Below are positions 62,303 through 64,000 of a stretch of DNA of 64,000 nt, piece by piece (position 1 is the stretch's first letter; each line of letters starts with the position of its first letter). Made by a program: the position numbers and the translations under genes. The stretch is from Lichenibacterium minor (lineage in GTDB: Bacteria > Pseudomonadota > Alphaproteobacteria > Rhizobiales > Beijerinckiaceae). Location: positions 23,916 through 87,915 of the forward strand of contig NZ_QYBB01000022.1 in assembly GCF_004137685.1 (NCBI RefSeq), given 5' to 3'. Under the pieces are notes generated by a model. That model ran no database searches. It was not told the origin of the DNA and saw only the letters and a program-made list of their open reading frames with translations.

Positions 62303-62497
62303 ATGGCCGTTCCGAAACGGAAAACATCGCCGATGAAGCGGGGCTTCCGCCGGTCGGCCGACGCGTTGGCGCAACCCACCTACGTGGAAGACAAGGACTC
62401 GGGCGAGCTGCGCCGCCCCCACCACGTCGACCTGAAGAGCGGCATGTACCGCGGCCGCATGGTGATGAAGCCCAAGGTCGTCGCCGAAGCCGAGTGA
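62303..62497 (+). CDS. rpmF: 50S ribosomal protein L32
   Basis: 64 residues. MAVPKRKTSPMKRGFRRSAD start, GELRRPHH and KSGMYRGRMV as in alphaproteobacterial L32 (no zinc cysteines). GGAGAG ribosome site at 6-9 bp before the ATG. Monocistronic, with a strong terminator 40 bp after the stop. Confidence 0.97.
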   Translation: MAVPKRKTSPMKRGFRRSADALAQPTYVEDKDSGELRRPHHVDLKSGMYRGRMVMKPKVVAEAE

Positions 62498-62535
62498 CAC
62501 TCGGTCCCTTCGGGGACCGACCGTCCGGTTCGTTG

Positions 62536-62569
62536 AAGCCCCCTGCCCTTCCGGGCGGGGGGCTTTTTT
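62536..62569 (+). terminator. Intrinsic terminator of rpmF
   Basis: Stem AAGCCCCCTGCCC and GGGCGGGGGGCTT with loop TTCC, followed by a T-run ending at 62569. One G-T wobble. Textbook rho-independent terminator. Confidence 0.93.
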
Positions 62570-62790
62570 ATTGGCCTCCGCCCTGCCCCGGCGCGCGCCG
62601 CGGACGGACGCCGTCGCCCGGATGCGCGCTCAGGCCCGGGGTGTCGCGCCAGCGGCCCCCGCGCGGGGCGTGAAAGATCTCCGTCCGCATCGCTGAGCGA
62701 TCGAGCGATGGGCCCTGCGCCGCAGCGGGTCGGCGGCGAGCAGGAGCGGCGCGGGCGGCACCCCGGGCGCGGGCAAGACCCCCGAACGCG

Positions 62791-62826
62791 AAAAGGGCGC
62801 CGCAGCTTTCGCCGCGACGCCCTTTC
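62791..62826 (-). terminator. Intrinsic terminator of the porin gene
   Basis: Arms AAAGGGCG and CGCCCTTT (with extra GC pairing inside), 25-60 bp after the porin stop on the minus strand, followed there by TTTTCGC. The remaining 62498-62850 region holds no gene; the two terminators face each other. Confidence 0.8.
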
Positions 62827-62850
62827 CGGACCGGCCGAAGCCGGAAACGA

Positions 62851-63651
62851 CTAGAACTTGTAGTTCAGGCCGATGCGGGCGATGTTGCCCTCGTTCTTCA
62901 CCTTCAGGCCGGGCTGCAGGTTGACGGTGTTGACCGAGCTGTCGTTCAGGTTCGAGCTGTCGAGCTCGTAACGCAGGTATTCGGCCTTCAGCGTCACGGC
63001 GCTGGAGTGGAAGAAGTTCAGGAACGAGCCGGTGGGCAGGGCGTATTCGATGCCGCCACCGTAGGTGTAACCGGTGGTGAAGCCGCTCTGGCGCTGGATG
63101 TCCGTCGAACCGTTGTAGACCGAAACGACGCGGCTGTTGACGTCGCCGTAGGCGAAACCACCCGTGCCGTAGATCAGGAAGGTGTTGAAGGCGTAACCGA
63201 GGCGACCGCGGGCGGTGCCGAGGAAGTCGAGGCCCGAACGGAACGAAGCGGTGCCGCCGTTGGTGATGGTGTTGATGGACTTGTCGGTGTCCATGTACAT
63301 GGCGTCGGCTTCGAAGCCGATCACGATGCCGGAGCCCGGGCCGCCGAAGCCGCCGCCGAAGCCCTGGAGCTCGTAGTTATAGCCGATCTGGCCACCGGCC
63401 GAGAAGCCGCTGTCGCTGAAGCGGGTGTTGCCGATCCCGTCGGAACGGTTCGCCGTGGTGGTGAACTCCTGCTTGTTGTCGAAAGCGGCGCCGGCGTTGA
63501 TGCCGAAGTAAGCGCCCGTCCAGGTGAAGACCGGCAGCGGGGCGACATACGGGGCCGGGGCCACGCGGGCCGGAAGATCGGCGGCGTGGGCAGCGCCGGC
63601 GGCGGCGACCAGCATGGCGGCAGCGGTGACGATTTTCTTGGAAGCGAACAT
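62851..63651 (-). CDS. Outer-membrane beta-barrel protein (Omp25/31-like)
   Basis: 266 residues. Signal peptide (MFASKKIVTAAAMLVAAAGA, cleaved at AHAAD), a Pro-rich linker, then amphipathic strands typical of rhizobial Omp25/31 porins (FTWTGAYFGINAG; GFEADAMYMDTDKS; YGTGGFAYGDVNSRV), ending NIARIGLNYKF with the C-terminal Phe. Abundant outer-membrane structural protein. ATG at 63651 is downstream of a hairpin that holds the ribosome site. Confidence 0.93.
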   Translation of the reverse strand: MFASKKIVTAAAMLVAAAGAAHAADLPARVAPAPYVAPLPVFTWTGAYFGINAGAAFDNKQEFTTTANRSDGIGNTRFSDSGFSAGGQIGYNYELQGFGGGFGGPGSGIVIGFEADAMYMDTDKSINTITNGGTASFRSGLDFLGTARGRLGYAFNTFLIYGTGGFAYGDVNSRVVSVYNGSTDIQRQSGFTTGYTYGGGIEYALPTGSFLNFFHSSAVTLKAEYLRYELDSSNLNDSSVNTVNLQPGLKVKNEGNIARIGLNYKF

Positions 63652-63661
63652 TGAGATTTTT

Positions 63662-63681
63662 CTCCAGAGCGATCTCTGGAG
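63662..63681 (-). promoter_or_regulatory. Leader hairpin overlapping the porin ribosome site
   Basis: Perfect palindrome CTCCAGAG-N4-CTCTGGAG. On the mRNA its 3' arm is CTCTGGAG, whose GGAG lies about 10 bases before the ATG and is the best Shine-Dalgarno. The stem would hide it, so translation may be controlled by unfolding or by an sRNA/protein. Confidence 0.65.
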
Positions 63682-63951
63682 TGACCCTAGGTCGGACGGG
63701 CCGGGCGGCGCAATCGCGAATCCGAAGGTCAGGACCGCTTCCGATCGGCTGTTGCGGCAACAGCACAGCTTTGTGGCAGAGGCGGATGAACTTGCCACAT
63801 TTCACCGGAGAATCGCCACCGGTCGATGCAGAATGGCTTAATGGGCCCTTAAATCAAAGCTCGAACGGACCAGAGGAGGCCGGAACTTTCATTATGGTTA
63901 AGAGTTTTTGGCTCTCCATTTAAGTAATTGCTCACGAGGTCGTGCTGCCGT
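63682..63951. other. Porin promoter region, otherwise empty
   Basis: About 270 bp with A+T-rich patches (63880-63930, unusual in this window) and no ORF. The patch likely contains promoters or regulator sites of the porin gene. Confidence 0.45.
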
Positions 63952-64000
63952 TCAGGCCGGCACGGCGATTGGCTGGCCTCGCAGCGTGAGGCGGATGGCA
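63952..64000 (-). CDS. Possible C-terminal end of a minus-strand gene
   Basis: Reads AIRLTLRGQPIAVPA and TGA, a plausible protein C-terminus, cut by the window edge. Only 16 codons, so identity is unknown. Confidence 0.35.
   Translation of the reverse strand, partial: AIRLTLRGQPIAVPA

Overview
The window is about 70% G+C and reads as the chromosome of an alphaproteobacterium, most likely Hyphomicrobiales (Methylobacteriaceae/Beijerinckiaceae-like). The basis is the mdh-sucC-sucD-sucA-sucB order, an sdhCDAB operon, an Omp25/31-type porin, Kdo hydroxylase, and frequent ATGA/GTGA/TTGA gene overlaps. The exact genus cannot be read from the sequence.

Layout. 1-10.9 kb: the end of a LysR regulator, a UbiX-like flavin prenyltransferase, and a minus-strand catabolic operon (AraC regulator, three-subunit molybdenum hydroxylase with a CoxG-type domain fused to the large subunit, acyl-CoA ligase, enoyl-CoA hydratase, MFS importer, TIGR02444 protein). 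This looks like uptake, CoA activation, hydroxylation and hydration of an unidentified organic, perhaps aromatic, acid. 11.1-16.3 kb: a decayed zone with an SDR gene broken by one TAG codon, an MFS gene lacking its first two helices, about 1.6 kb without a convincing gene, and a P4-type integrase. 16.4-20.5 kb: DUF188 protein, Uma2 nuclease, DUF2268 metalloprotease, C45 hydrolase, glucokinase.

20.7-29 kb: the TCA operon mdh-sucCDAB. Every one of its four intergenic gaps carries a GC-rich inverted repeat (four tandem ones between sucC and sucD), and SucB has two lipoyl domains. No lpd follows. 29.1-35.4 kb: two orphan ABC binding proteins, a VapBC45-like toxin-antitoxin pair, a secreted phosphoesterase and a small secreted protein. 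35.5-42.3 kb: an SNF2-type helicase, then a tightly coupled sugar cassette (inositol-phosphate synthase, histidine phosphatase, CgeB-like glycosyltransferase, nucleotidyltransferase fused to a TIGR04290-type methyltransferase, and a glycosidase whose barrel appears circularly permuted). This cassette is the best candidate for an undescribed system.

42.5-56.8 kb: envelope and stress genes: DUF6502/DUF5666 pair behind a twin-palindrome operator, GlsB- and DUF2892-type membrane proteins, a dual-specificity phosphatase coupled to a probable phosphoribosyltransferase-kinase fusion, two transglutaminase-like proteins, a TPR lipoprotein, FUSC transporter and PAP2 phosphatase. 57-64 kb: sdhCDAB with a Kdo hydroxylase gene downstream, rpmF, an Omp25/31-like porin, and possibly the tail of one more gene. 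No rRNA, tRNA or CRISPR array was seen.
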